A stretch of DNA of 64,000 bases from Erythrobacter sp. (GTDB taxonomy: Bacteria; Pseudomonadota; Alphaproteobacteria; Sphingomonadales; Sphingomonadaceae). The translations under genes were made by a program, and so were the position numbers. The notes below the pieces were generated by a model. It was not told the DNA's origin and did not search any database. It worked only from the letters and a program-made list of their open reading frames with translations. Numbering within the stretch: position 1 is the first letter of the stretch; the number at the start of each line of letters is the position of its first letter. Of the stretch, positions 44,448 through 52,741 are shown in pieces. The stretch is from contig NZ_CP136573.1 in the NCBI RefSeq assembly GCF_035194505.1, positions 2,033,001 to 2,097,000 on the forward strand, given 5' to 3'.

Positions 44448-45218
44448 ATGGCACGCAAGGCCGACAGCACGGGACGGGGTCAGCGCAAGCTGGCGCTTCT
44501 GGCGCTGAACGTGCTCGCGTGCGGTGCGGTGGCGATTGGCTTGCCGAGCGCCGGGATGGCGCTGGTCGGCAAGAGCCTGCCTTCGCCGGCGGCCTCCTTC
44601 ACCGCGATGGGCCTCGATGTTTTCACCCCCGCTTCGGTTGATCCCGCGCTGGCGGCCCGCGTGGCTGACAAGGCGCGGGCACGCGGCATCCGCTTCACGC
44701 CCGCTGGCGCTACGCCGGTGGCGGGAGAGCGCACGGTGACGGTCGCGGTGCGGGTCGATAATGACACGGCGCGCGCGATTTCGGTGCGCAAGGCGATCGA
44801 CGCGGCAGCCGGTCGCGGCATGGGCATCGGCGGGGCCGAGGCGAGCCGCTTCCAGCTTGGCTCGGCGCGCGGTTACAAGAGCTTTGCCCGTCCGTTCGAG
44901 CTTCCGGCAGAGGTGCGGCGCATGGCGCTGCCCGATCTGGCGCAGTTCAAGCCGTCGAACCCGCAGGCCGACGACAAGCCGAGCCGCCTGCAACCGCGGA
45001 TCGAGCTGGAAGATCGCGAGATCGCCGGCCGTTCGCCCAATACGCTCGATTCGATCGGGCAGCAGACGGTGGGCGTCGGCGGCAGCTACCGGCTTTCGCC
45101 CAACCTCAACGTGATGGCCGGCGTGCGCTACTCCAAGGAGCGTGACCGCCTCGATCCGCTGACCAATTCGGTCAAGGACAGCCAGGCCGTCTATGTGGGC
45201 ACGCAAATCAAGTTCTGA
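44448..45218 (+). CDS. Exported protein with outer-membrane-like C-terminus
   Basis: 256 residues. A hydrophobic N-terminus (KLALLALNVLACGAVAIGLP) is followed by a soluble region with VDPALAARVADKARARGIRF. The last 60 residues read as beta strands ending YVGTQIKF, with the terminal Phe used by outer-membrane barrels for BAM recognition. GVGGSYRLSPNLNVMAGVRY is a typical strand pair. I do not recognise a named family; a barrel of few strands is too short for a classical porin. Confidence 0.6.
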   Translation: MARKADSTGRGQRKLALLALNVLACGAVAIGLPSAGMALVGKSLPSPAASFTAMGLDVFTPASVDPALAARVADKARARGIRFTPAGATPVAGERTVTVAVRVDNDTARAISVRKAIDAAAGRGMGIGGAEASRFQLGSARGYKSFARPFELPAEVRRMALPDLAQFKPSNPQADDKPSRLQPRIELEDREIAGRSPNTLDSIGQQTVGVGGSYRLSPNLNVMAGVRYSKERDRLDPLTNSVKDSQAVYVGTQIKF

Positions 45219-45437
45219 TTTGTGCTAAATCCCTGAAATATCGGGATTTCGTCGAAAATCAGGGGTGGTTTAGCCCCGATTTGACCCCCTGATGACCCCG
45301 AGTTGACCCCGCAATAGCCCCTCGATGACCTGCGTCTGGCGGGCGTTAAGGGCGGCATAGCTATTCCGACCTTCCCCTGTTTCTGCCCCGCCGCTAGGTT
45401 GGCGCAATTGCTGGACGCATCAAGGGGAGGGACTGCC

Positions 45438-46160
45438 ATGGGCCGGGTTGCGATCGTCACCGGAGGAACGCGCGGGATCGGGGAGGCGATCTGCAAGCGG
45501 CTCCAGCGACAGGGCCACATGGTCATCGCCAACTACGCCGGAAACGACGAGAAGGCCGCGGCCTTCACCGCCGCAACCGGCATCCCCGCAAGGCGCTGGG
45601 ACGTGGGCGATCACGAGGCCTGCCTCGCCGGATGCGCGGCGGTGGAGGCGGAATTCGGCCCCGTCGACATCGTGGTCAACAACGCCGGCATCACCCGCGA
45701 CGGCACGCTCCACAAGATGAGCTTCGAGGACTGGAACGAGGTGCTGCGCATCAACCTTGGCGGGTGCTTCAACATGGCCAAGGCGACCTTCCCCGGGATG
45801 CGCGAGCGGGGCTGGGGGCGGATCGTCAATATCGGCTCGATCAACGGCCAGGCGGGGCAATACGGGCAGGTCAACTACGCTGCGGCCAAGAGCGGAATTC
45901 ACGGCTTTACCAAGGCCTTGGCGCAGGAAGGCGCGAAATTCGGGGTGACGGTGAACGCGATTGCGCCGGGCTATATCGACACCGACATGGTCGCCGCCGT
46001 GCCCGCCCCGGTGCTCGAAAAGATCGTCGCCAAGATCCCCATCGGAAGGCTCGGCATGGCCGAGGAAATCGCCCGCGGGGTGGCGTTCCTCACGAGCGAG
46101 AACGGCGGCTTCATGACCGGTTCGACCATGAGCATCAACGGTGGGCAACATATGTATTGA
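45438..46160 (+). CDS. phaB: Acetoacetyl-CoA reductase (PhaB-like SDR)
   Basis: 240 residues. Short-chain dehydrogenase: Gly-rich NADPH loop TGGTRGIGEAI, NNAGITRDGTLHKMSFEDWNEV, active-site YAAAKSG with Ser from NIGSINGQAGQYGQVNY, and the TVNAIAPGYIDTDMV signature. The length and the GQ-Y-GQVNYAAAKSGIHGFTKAL stretch are like acetoacetyl-CoA reductases of polyhydroxybutyrate synthesis. phaA and phaC are not in this window. The RBS GGGAGG lies 8 bases upstream. Confidence 0.9.
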   Translation: MGRVAIVTGGTRGIGEAICKRLQRQGHMVIANYAGNDEKAAAFTAATGIPARRWDVGDHEACLAGCAAVEAEFGPVDIVVNNAGITRDGTLHKMSFEDWNEVLRINLGGCFNMAKATFPGMRERGWGRIVNIGSINGQAGQYGQVNYAAAKSGIHGFTKALAQEGAKFGVTVNAIAPGYIDTDMVAAVPAPVLEKIVAKIPIGRLGMAEEIARGVAFLTSENGGFMTGSTMSINGGQHMY

Positions 46161-46297
46161 GGCGCGCAGCCGAGTAGCGCAGCTACGAGGCGGCAGCGCG
46201 CCGCGCGGCCAGCGGGGCGGCGGGCAACCGCCCGCCGAACCCGTCTGACGGCTGCCGGCGGCTTTGCCGCAGGCCCTTTCCCTGCTATTTCAGGCCC

Positions 46298-47236
46298 ATG
46301 CGCCTCACCCTCGCCATCACCGCCCTTCTGCTTGCAGCCCCCGCCGCCGCACAGGACTATGTCCTCCAGCTCGAATACGAGACCGACACGAAGGGCGACG
46401 AAGACGGGTCCACCAGCTCTGCCAGCGGGCGGCAGGCGATGGCCGAAAGGGTCATTTCCGTCACGCCCGAAGGCACCGAGGTCGAATACTCACTCCCCTT
46501 CGATCCCGAGGAGATCCGCGGCAACGAACGCTGGATGTTCCCCGCGCGCATGCTGATCGCGCCCGATGGCGCCAAGACCATCCTCAACACCGAAGAAATC
46601 CTCGCCCGCAACGCCGTCTGGCTGGCCGAGGCAAAGTGGACCCGCGACGTGTGCTCGCGCTCGGGGTTCAGCTGGACGGCCTATCAGGTCCGCTGCGATC
46701 CCGAGGCCGCGATCGAGGCGGTCGAAATGAACGGGATGCAGCCCGGCCGGATCGCCGAGGGCCAGCCCTTCGCGCTCGAAGGTGCGCTTGGCCCTGTGGT
46801 GCTCGTCCGCAGCGGCGAGCATGAAGGAAGGACCGTGTTGACCGGCAGAGGCCCGGTCGATCCCGCCTTCGTCCGCGAAAAGGATGCGCGGGCTGCGCTG
46901 GTGATGGCCGAAATCACCCGCAAGACGCTGACCCTTGAGGATGCGAAAGCCAAGGCCGCCGGGATTACCGCTTCCGGCACGCTGACCGTCACTTTCGAGA
47001 TTGACGCGGCAGGGCTGGTGTGGCGGCGCGAGGATCGCTCGGAAATCACGCTCGCCGGCGCTTCGCTGTCCAACGGCACCACCCGCGCCCGCCAGACCGT
47101 CACCCGCTTGCCGCGCGCCGAATGGGACCGCCAGCAGGCGGAGGACGAGGCGGAAGCGGAGACTGCCGACCCGATGGCCGACCCCAATCCCGAGGCCGAG
47201 GGCGTGGAGATCGAAGCTGCGGCAGAGGTGCAGTAG
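46298..47236 (+). CDS. Exported protein, unknown function
   Basis: 312 residues. Sec signal RLTLAITALLLAAPAAAQ, then a largely acidic, beta-rich body with VLQLEYETDTKGDEDGSTSS, EGTEVEYSLPFDPEEIRGNERWMFPA and CSRSGFSWTAYQVRC. It ends in an acidic tail (EDEAEAETADPMADPNPEAEG). I do not recognise the family. Separated from phaB by 137 bases of GC-rich hairpin-forming DNA; the next gene is convergent, 12 bases away. Confidence 0.65.
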   Translation: MRLTLAITALLLAAPAAAQDYVLQLEYETDTKGDEDGSTSSASGRQAMAERVISVTPEGTEVEYSLPFDPEEIRGNERWMFPARMLIAPDGAKTILNTEEILARNAVWLAEAKWTRDVCSRSGFSWTAYQVRCDPEAAIEAVEMNGMQPGRIAEGQPFALEGALGPVVLVRSGEHEGRTVLTGRGPVDPAFVREKDARAALVMAEITRKTLTLEDAKAKAAGITASGTLTVTFEIDAAGLVWRREDRSEITLAGASLSNGTTRARQTVTRLPRAEWDRQQAEDEAEAETADPMADPNPEAEGVEIEAAAEVQ

Positions 47237-47248
47237 CCCCCTCCCCCC

Positions 47249-48007
47249 TCACTCAAACGTGATCCCCGCCACCTTCCACGCGCCGTCCTCCCACGCGAGG
47301 CTGATGCTCTCGGTCTGCGTCACTCCGCCCGCATAGGCCGAGCGGAACTTGATCAACCGGTATCCGGCGGGCGGGGCGGGGACCCATTCGTTGCCGACCA
47401 GATCGCGGGTCACCAGCTTGCCGAGCGGCGGGCGCAGGCGCGCGGAGACTGCGCTCCAGCGCTCCAGCGTGTTGAGCCGGTGGAACTCCGCGCCCGTGGC
47501 GGCATAGCTCTCGGCCCAGCGGCCATCGTCGATCAGTTCGAGGAAATCTTCCGCCGCGCGGGCGGCTCCGGCGGCCTCACTCTCGGCGGCAGCGGTGGCG
47601 CTGATCGCGGGGGCCGGGGCCAGCAGCGACAGGGGTGATGCGGGCAGGAACAGGGCGGCAAGGACAAGCGACATGGCAAGCACTCCGATGGTGGCAAGGA
47701 CAAGCGGCCGCCGGGTGGCGGATGCCGCAATTCCTGCCGCCGGAACCCCGGACAGCGCATCCCCCAAAGCCTTGTCCCCCAAGGTTTCAGGGGGTGCCTC
47801 AAGGCTCTGGCCCTCCTCCGCCAAGAGCCGCCGCGCTGCCTCGCGGCTGCTGGTGACGCCGAGCTTGCGCCGCGCATCGCGCAGCCGTTCATTGATGGTG
47901 TGCACCGAGAGGCCAAGCTCGCGCGCCGCCGATTTGGCGTCATGCCCGCGCAGGATCAGGCGCAGGGTCTGCTTTTCCTTCTCGGTGAGGGCGGCGCTCG
48001 GGCTCAT
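47249..48007 (-). CDS. Membrane-bound LuxR-type HTH regulator with DUF4019
   Basis: 252 residues from the ATG at 48007 (the codon before is TTG). N-terminal LuxR/GerE HTH: LTEKEKQTLRLILRGHDAKSAARELGLSVHTINERLRDARRKLG. One membrane helix follows at about residues 102-122 (LATIGVLAMSLVLAALFL). The C-terminal part (EDFLELIDDGRWAESYAAT to WKVAGITF) is a DUF4019 domain, predicted outside the cytoplasm. This architecture is a one-component transmembrane regulator: a periplasmic domain with a cytoplasmic DNA-binding head. The signal is unknown. Confidence 0.85.
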   Translation of the reverse strand: MSPSAALTEKEKQTLRLILRGHDAKSAARELGLSVHTINERLRDARRKLGVTSSREAARRLLAEEGQSLEAPPETLGDKALGDALSGVPAAGIAASATRRPLVLATIGVLAMSLVLAALFLPASPLSLLAPAPAISATAAAESEAAGAARAAEDFLELIDDGRWAESYAATGAEFHRLNTLERWSAVSARLRPPLGKLVTRDLVGNEWVPAPPAGYRLIKFRSAYAGGVTQTESISLAWEDGAWKVAGITFE

Positions 48008-48072
48008 CAACGCGGTTCTAGGCAGAGGGCGCGCGCCCCTCCACCCCGAATTTTTCGTATCCGCCGAGGCGC

Positions 48073-48324
48073 GTGATCGGCTATCGCGGGCTTGTGACGA
48101 CGCCCTATCACCCGCCGGTCAAACGCTCGCTTTCGATTGCGGGACACCAGACCTCGATCAGCCTCGAACCGCTGTTCTGGGAGATGCTGCGCGCCGCTGC
48201 ACAGGCTGAGGGGCTGGCGGTGGCGGCGCTGGTGGCGCGGATCGATGCCGAGCGGATCAAGTCGCCCACCCCGCCCGGCCTTGCCAGCGCGGTGCGGCTG
48301 TGGCTGGTGGCGAACCGCCTATAA
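48073..48324 (+). CDS. Ribbon-helix-helix domain protein
   Basis: 83 residues. The short, basic N-terminus leads to KRSLSIAGHQTSISLEPLFWEMLRAAAQAEGLAVAALVARID, the RHH_4 type domain. Strand-helix-helix proteins of this kind bind DNA as dimers, often regulating a nearby gene. No target is evident. The start at GTG 48073 has GAGG close by; GTG 48094 is the alternative. It overlaps the convergent RNase T2 gene by 6 bases. Confidence 0.75.
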   Translation: MIGYRGLVTTPYHPPVKRSLSIAGHQTSISLEPLFWEMLRAAAQAEGLAVAALVARIDAERIKSPTPPGLASAVRLWLVANRL

Positions 48325-49029
48325 GCCCCGCCAGATTTTCGCCTGGGCGCTGTCCTTCGCTCCGAAGCGCGAGGGCGTGCAGCGCACCGGGCGGAAGGTC
48401 TTGGCGTAGCACAGCCGCACCTCCTCCAGCCAACCGCGGGCATTGAGCTTCACTCCTATCGCGCTTGCGGGAACCGAGGGATTGGCATCGGCAAAGGCAG
48501 CGCGGATGCGTCCCGCGGTGAGCCCCTCCTCGCGCGCGATGCGATCATAATCGGGGATGCGCAGCGATTGCCACAGGATGCGCGTGACCTTGAGGTAGCT
48601 CGCGGGGCGCTTCACCATGCAGGTGCCGTGCTTGGCCCAGCTGCGCGCCACCAGATAGTCGGACGGCATCATGCACATGGCCCCGCGAATATCGGCGGGG
48701 GTGAGCGCGGCTTGCGGAGCGCACCATTGCGGCCAGCTCTCCCTGCTTTCGGGCCACAAGCCGTGGACGACGAGGCCGAAGCTGCCATTGGTGCCCGCGC
48801 ATTGCAGCGCGTTGGCGCCCTTGGCTGCGCGGCCCTTGCAGAACTCCGGGCTCCAGCTCAGCGCGAGGGTGTAGCCGGTGACAGGCAGGGTGCGGCGCGG
48901 GCCATCGGGGGCGACCTTCGGCACGCTCGCCACCTGCGGCGCGCGGCACTGATAGGCCTGCGCGCTCGCAGCGGCGGGTGCAGCGAGCGCGAGGGCTGCA
49001 AGCAGGCTAGGCGAAGACCGCAGGATCAT
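48319..49029 (-). CDS. Ribonuclease T2 family enzyme, exported
   Basis: 236 residues. Signal peptide SLLAALALAAPAAASAQA. The two T2 catalytic segments are present: GLVVHGLWPES (CAS I with His) and WAKHGTC (CAS II, Glu replaced by Ala in the usual EW-KHG-C pattern, so WAKHGTC), and several cysteines for disulfides. A periplasmic or secreted RNase. It overlaps the upstream membrane-protein gene by 23 bases and the RHH gene at its end. Confidence 0.9.
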   Translation of the reverse strand: MILRSSPSLLAALALAAPAAASAQAYQCRAPQVASVPKVAPDGPRRTLPVTGYTLALSWSPEFCKGRAAKGANALQCAGTNGSFGLVVHGLWPESRESWPQWCAPQAALTPADIRGAMCMMPSDYLVARSWAKHGTCMVKRPASYLKVTRILWQSLRIPDYDRIAREEGLTAGRIRAAFADANPSVPASAIGVKLNARGWLEEVRLCYAKTFRPVRCTPSRFGAKDSAQAKIWRGL

Positions 49030-49456
49030 CCTCTCCCCTGTGCGCGAACCAGCGGTGGCTGGCGGGGGTGAACAGCAGTGCAACGGCGAGCGGGCCGAGC
49101 AGCGAGGCGGTGAGCCATAAGGGACTGACCGATGCAATCACCGCCCAACCCTGCGCGGCCAGCGTCGCGAGTCCCAGCAGCTTGGGCACCGCCATGATCG
49201 TCACCATCCAGCGGGCAAAGCGCACCGCCGAAAGCCACACCATCCCAATCGGAATGAGCGCGATCGAGAGCCATGCGCTTTGCCACACGATCACCGCATC
49301 GCGCGTCCATGTGAACGCCGGATAGGCCTGCTGGAGCCCGATCTGCTGGTCTGCAAGGCTCAGCATCCCTTCCGCAAAAGAGATCAGCGCGCCGGCGAAA
49401 AACAGCACCGCAAACAGTGTGATGCTGACCGGCCTGCGCCGCGAGAGCGCGATCAT
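49007..49456 (-). CDS. Small membrane protein, unknown function
   Basis: 149 residues with four hydrophobic segments (ITLFAVLFFAGALISFAEG, SAWLSIALIPIGMVWLS, WMVTIMAVPKLLGLATLA, LWLTASLLGPLAVALLF). No family recognised. The start overlaps the nadC stop (ATGA) and its 3' end overlaps the RNase T2 gene by 23 bases, so the three are one transcription unit. Confidence 0.7.
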   Translation of the reverse strand: MIALSRRRPVSITLFAVLFFAGALISFAEGMLSLADQQIGLQQAYPAFTWTRDAVIVWQSAWLSIALIPIGMVWLSAVRFARWMVTIMAVPKLLGLATLAAQGWAVIASVSPLWLTASLLGPLAVALLFTPASHRWFAHRGEDDPAVFA

Positions 49457-50319
49457 AGCGGCTTGAAATCCAGCCCGATGTCGGCGGCCGGCGCACTCTG
49501 GGTGAGGCGGCCGACCGAGATGAAGTCCACCCCGCTCGCGGCCTTGGCGGCGATGGTCTGGAGATTGACGCCGCCGCTCGCCTCGGTCGGCACCCGGCCT
49601 GCGACGATCCGCACGGCCTCTGCCAGCGTGGCGGGGTCCATGTTGTCGAGCAGCAGGTGGTGCGCGCCCGCCTGCAATGCGGGTTCGATCTGGTCGAGGC
49701 GGTCGACCTCGCAGATGATTTTTTCGACCCCCGCCTCGCGCGCGCGGCGCACCGCCTCACCAACGCTGCCGGCGACTGCGACGTGGTTGTCCTTGATCAT
49801 CGCCGCGTCCCACAGCCCCATGCGGTGGTTCTGCGCGCCGCCCTGGCGGGTGGCGTATTTCTCGAGGAAGCGGAGGCCGGGGATGGTCTTGCGGGTATCC
49901 AGAAGCGTGCAGGTGGTGCTGCCCTCACGCATGGCGTCGACATAGGCGCGGGTCATCGTGGCGATGCCCGAGAGGTGCTGGACGATGTTCAAGGCGCTGC
50001 GCTCGGCGGTGAGCAGCGCGCGCGCCTTGCCCTCGATGCGCATGAGATCGGTGCCCGCCGGGACTTGATCGCCGTCCGCCACCAGCGGTTCGATGCGGCA
50101 GTCGGGATCGAGGTGCCGGAAGAAGGCCTCGGCCAGCGGCAGCCCCGCGACCACGATGGCATCGCGGCTGTCCATCACCCCGGCAAAGCGCGCATCGGCG
50201 GGGATGACGCTTTCCGACGTCACATCCCGCCCGCCGCCGGGGAGGCCTTCACCCAAGTCCTCCGCCAGCGTTGCGCGGATGAATGCGGCAAGGTCGAAGC
50301 CGGGGAGGGTGAAGGTCAC
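49453..50319 (-). CDS. nadC: Nicotinate-nucleotide pyrophosphorylase (carboxylating)
   Basis: 288 residues. Family landmarks are ATLAEDLGEGLPGGGRDVTSE, RTAERSALNIVQHLSGIAT-type helix ALLTAERSALNIVQHLSG, then LLDTRKTIPGLRFLEKYATRQGGAQNHRMGL and ASGGVNLQTIAAKAASGVDFISVG. It makes nicotinate mononucleotide from quinolinate in NAD synthesis. nadA and nadB are not in the window. Followed by coupled downstream genes. Confidence 0.96.
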   Translation of the reverse strand: MTFTLPGFDLAAFIRATLAEDLGEGLPGGGRDVTSESVIPADARFAGVMDSRDAIVVAGLPLAEAFFRHLDPDCRIEPLVADGDQVPAGTDLMRIEGKARALLTAERSALNIVQHLSGIATMTRAYVDAMREGSTTCTLLDTRKTIPGLRFLEKYATRQGGAQNHRMGLWDAAMIKDNHVAVAGSVGEAVRRAREAGVEKIICEVDRLDQIEPALQAGAHHLLLDNMDPATLAEAVRIVAGRVPTEASGGVNLQTIAAKAASGVDFISVGRLTQSAPAADIGLDFKPL

Positions 50320-50323
50320 GCTT

Positions 50324-50590
50324 TTAGCCTATCTTTCTTTCGACATGGTCGCGGGTGGCGAGAACCTCCTTGACGTCCGAATAGGCTGTCTGCCAGCGCG
50401 GATCACATTTGAAGAGAATTTGGCTGTCCACCGATGCAATTTCTTGCGGAAGAAGATCGGAGCATTCGGGCCCGTCCTCACACCAGCGCAAGCGCTTCAG
50501 CCGGGCAAGCAGAGCGCCCGTTGGAAGTAACTCCAACTCTGACCGCGCAACAACTGGTAGCGCGCGCTTGAGGCCGTGACCTTTCTTCAT
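50324..50590 (-). CDS. Small hypothetical protein
   Basis: 88 residues, basic N-terminus (MKKGHGLKRALPVVARSE), two central cysteines (RWCEDGPECSDLLP) and a C-terminal CDPRWQTAYSD. Lower GC than the flanking nadC. It ends 4 bases before nadC, which suggests co-transcription. No family recognised and the start is not strongly supported, so confidence is moderate. Confidence 0.5.
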   Translation of the reverse strand: MKKGHGLKRALPVVARSELELLPTGALLARLKRLRWCEDGPECSDLLPQEIASVDSQILFKCDPRWQTAYSDVKEVLATRDHVERKIG

Positions 50591-50622
50591 GGCGCAGCGC
50601 TACCCGAGGTTGTGCAGCACAA

Positions 50623-51429
50623 TCAATGCACGAAGCGCGCCACCACGTCGCGGTACGAGCGCGAAACCTTCACCTCGGCGCCGCTGTCCAGCACCAGGAA
50701 GCATTCGCCGTTGGTGTGGGGTTTCACCTGCCGCACCAGATCGAGGTTGACGATCGTGCTCCGGTGGACGCGCTGGAACTTGCGCGGGTCGAGGCGTCGC
50801 TCGAGGTCCTTCATCGTCTCGCGCAGCACCAGTGAATTGTCGCCGGTCGAGATGATCATGTAATCGCCCGCGGCCTCGATGTGCTCGACGGTGTCGACCT
50901 CGACGCGGAAGATCTGGCCGCGGTCCTTGACGTTGATGAGCTTCTCGAAGCGGTCGGCACTTTCGGCTGCGGGCGTGGCGGTTTCCACGAAGTCCGCCGC
51001 GCGCTCGGGAGCGATTTCCGAGAGCACTTCGAGCAGCTGCCCGGCATCCTCGGACGACTTTTTCTCGGCGAGGCGCTGGCGCACGCGCTTGATGGTGTCG
51101 GCGAGCTTCTGTTCGTCGACCGGCTTCATCAGGTAGTTGACGGCGTTCGCCTCGAAGGCGCGGATCGCGTGTTCCTCGTAAGCGGTGACGAAGACGAACA
51201 GTGGCGGTTCGATGTCCATCACGCCCTTGACCACCGAAAAGCCGTCAAACCCCGGCATCTGGATGTCGAGGAACACCAGATCGGGCTTCTCGGTCTTGAT
51301 CTTGCGGATCGCCTCGCGGCCGTTGGCGCAGGTGTCGATGATCTCGACATCCTCGAACGGCTGGAGCCGCAGTTGCAGGCCCTGGATCGCGAGTTTCTCG
51401 TCATCGACAAGGATGGTTCTGATGGTCAT
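50623..51429 (-). CDS. LytTR response regulator
   Basis: 268 residues. Receiver domain with acidic pocket DDE, phospho-Asp in LVFLDIQMPGFDGFSV, T in FVTAYEEHAIRAF and K in NYLMKPVDE. An acidic linker is followed by LytTR (EVDTVEHIEAAGDYMIIS, FQRVHRSTIVNLD, VKVSRSYRDVV). It pairs with the histidine kinase upstream: the stop codon of the kinase overlaps its start (ATGA). Confidence 0.95.
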   Translation of the reverse strand: MTIRTILVDDEKLAIQGLQLRLQPFEDVEIIDTCANGREAIRKIKTEKPDLVFLDIQMPGFDGFSVVKGVMDIEPPLFVFVTAYEEHAIRAFEANAVNYLMKPVDEQKLADTIKRVRQRLAEKKSSEDAGQLLEVLSEIAPERAADFVETATPAAESADRFEKLINVKDRGQIFRVEVDTVEHIEAAGDYMIISTGDNSLVLRETMKDLERRLDPRKFQRVHRSTIVNLDLVRQVKPHTNGECFLVLDSGAEVKVSRSYRDVVARFVH

Positions 51430-52667
51430 GCGGAGCCTCCGGCAGTGCGTTGCGGGGGATTGAGGGGGATCACCGCCGCGCTGCCCGAAGGGGTGGGGGC
51501 AGGGGCGGGCGCGGGATGCAATTCAGGCTCGGCAGCGCTGGTGAAGGGGATCTCGATCAGCACGGTAAAGCCGCCGCCCGGTTCCGAGCGGGTCTCGAAG
51601 ATATGGGTATCGCCGTAAGCCTGCGCCAGACGGTTGCGGATATTGGCAAGGCCGACCCCGGTCGAGACCGGCTGGCCGGGCGTGTGACCGGCGCGCATTT
51701 CGGCGCGGGCGGCGATGGCATCGAGCCGGTCGAACAGCAGCGGCTCGTCTGCGCCCGGGCCGGTGTCCTCCACCATCAGCCGCAGCCGCCCGCCGATCAC
51801 CCGTGCGGTGAGCGAGATGCGCGCGCCTTCTTCCTGCGGGCTGACAGCATATTTGATCGCGTTCTCCACCAGCGGCTGGAGCAGCATCGAGGGCAGTTGC
51901 GCGTCCATCGCGGCGTCCTCGATCTCGAAATGGGTGCGCAGGCGCTCTTCGAAGCGCATTCGTTCGATATCGAGATAGAGCTGGAGCGTCTCGATCTCCT
52001 GCGCGAGCGTCACCTGGCTGCCGGGTTCGGCAATCAGGGTGTGGCGCAGAAAGCCCGAAAGCCGCGTGAGCATGGCGTTGGCAGGCTCGGTCTGTTTGAG
52101 CAGCACCAGCGTGGAGATCGAATTCAGGGTGTTGAACAGGAAGTGCGGATTGAGCTGGTAGCGCAGCATGGCGAGCTGCGCGGCGGTGGCCTGGGCTTCC
52201 AGACGCTCCAGCCGGTCGGCCTGCCGCTCTACTGTCAGGAAGAAGTTGATCGCGTAATACAGCGCGCTCCACCCGCCGAGCAGGGTGAGCGGCAGATAGA
52301 GCAGGCCGATCACGCGCTGGGCAAAGCTCGTCTCGCGCGCGGCGCCGTAATAGACGCCCTGCACCCAGGCATCGATCGAGGCGTGGAGCAGCACCGCAAA
52401 GAACAGCACCAGCGCGGTCACCCCCCAGGTGATGAGCGGCTGCTGGTGGATCAGCTTGCGATAGATCACCGAGAGAATCAGGCTGATCGAAAAGCCGGTG
52501 ATGGTGGTGACAAGGATCAGCGCGAGCAGATCGAAGGGCTGCTGGTTGGCCAGCGCCGAGACCGCGCGCAGCATGAAGGCCGCGCCCCAGCCCGCCAGCT
52601 GGAGGTTCCAGAATGCGCGGTTCTTGCTGGCGAAGAACGGTGCCGGCTGGATCTGGAGCACTGACAT
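51426..52667 (-). CDS. LytS-type sensor histidine kinase
   Basis: 413 residues. Five or so N-terminal membrane segments (LLALILVTTITGFSISLIL, LITWGVTALVLFFAVLL, VIGLLYLPLTLLGGWSALYY). The His_kinase (PF06580) domain follows: YQLNPHFLFNTLNSISTLVLL with the phospho-accepting His, and ATPase boxes PLVENAIKYA, VEDTGPG and GVGLANIRNRL. The C-terminus is Pro/Ala-rich. No separate sensory domain is present, so the membrane region is the likely sensor. Confidence 0.93.
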   Translation of the reverse strand: MSVLQIQPAPFFASKNRAFWNLQLAGWGAAFMLRAVSALANQQPFDLLALILVTTITGFSISLILSVIYRKLIHQQPLITWGVTALVLFFAVLLHASIDAWVQGVYYGAARETSFAQRVIGLLYLPLTLLGGWSALYYAINFFLTVERQADRLERLEAQATAAQLAMLRYQLNPHFLFNTLNSISTLVLLKQTEPANAMLTRLSGFLRHTLIAEPGSQVTLAQEIETLQLYLDIERMRFEERLRTHFEIEDAAMDAQLPSMLLQPLVENAIKYAVSPQEEGARISLTARVIGGRLRLMVEDTGPGADEPLLFDRLDAIAARAEMRAGHTPGQPVSTGVGLANIRNRLAQAYGDTHIFETRSEPGGGFTVLIEIPFTSAAEPELHPAPAPAPTPSGSAAVIPLNPPQRTAGGSA

Positions 52668-52741
52668 AGGCTGAAGGGTCTAACCCATTTCCTCGCAAAC
52701 GGCACGGCAATTTGCTGCCCCCGCCGCGTCGCAGGCACGGA

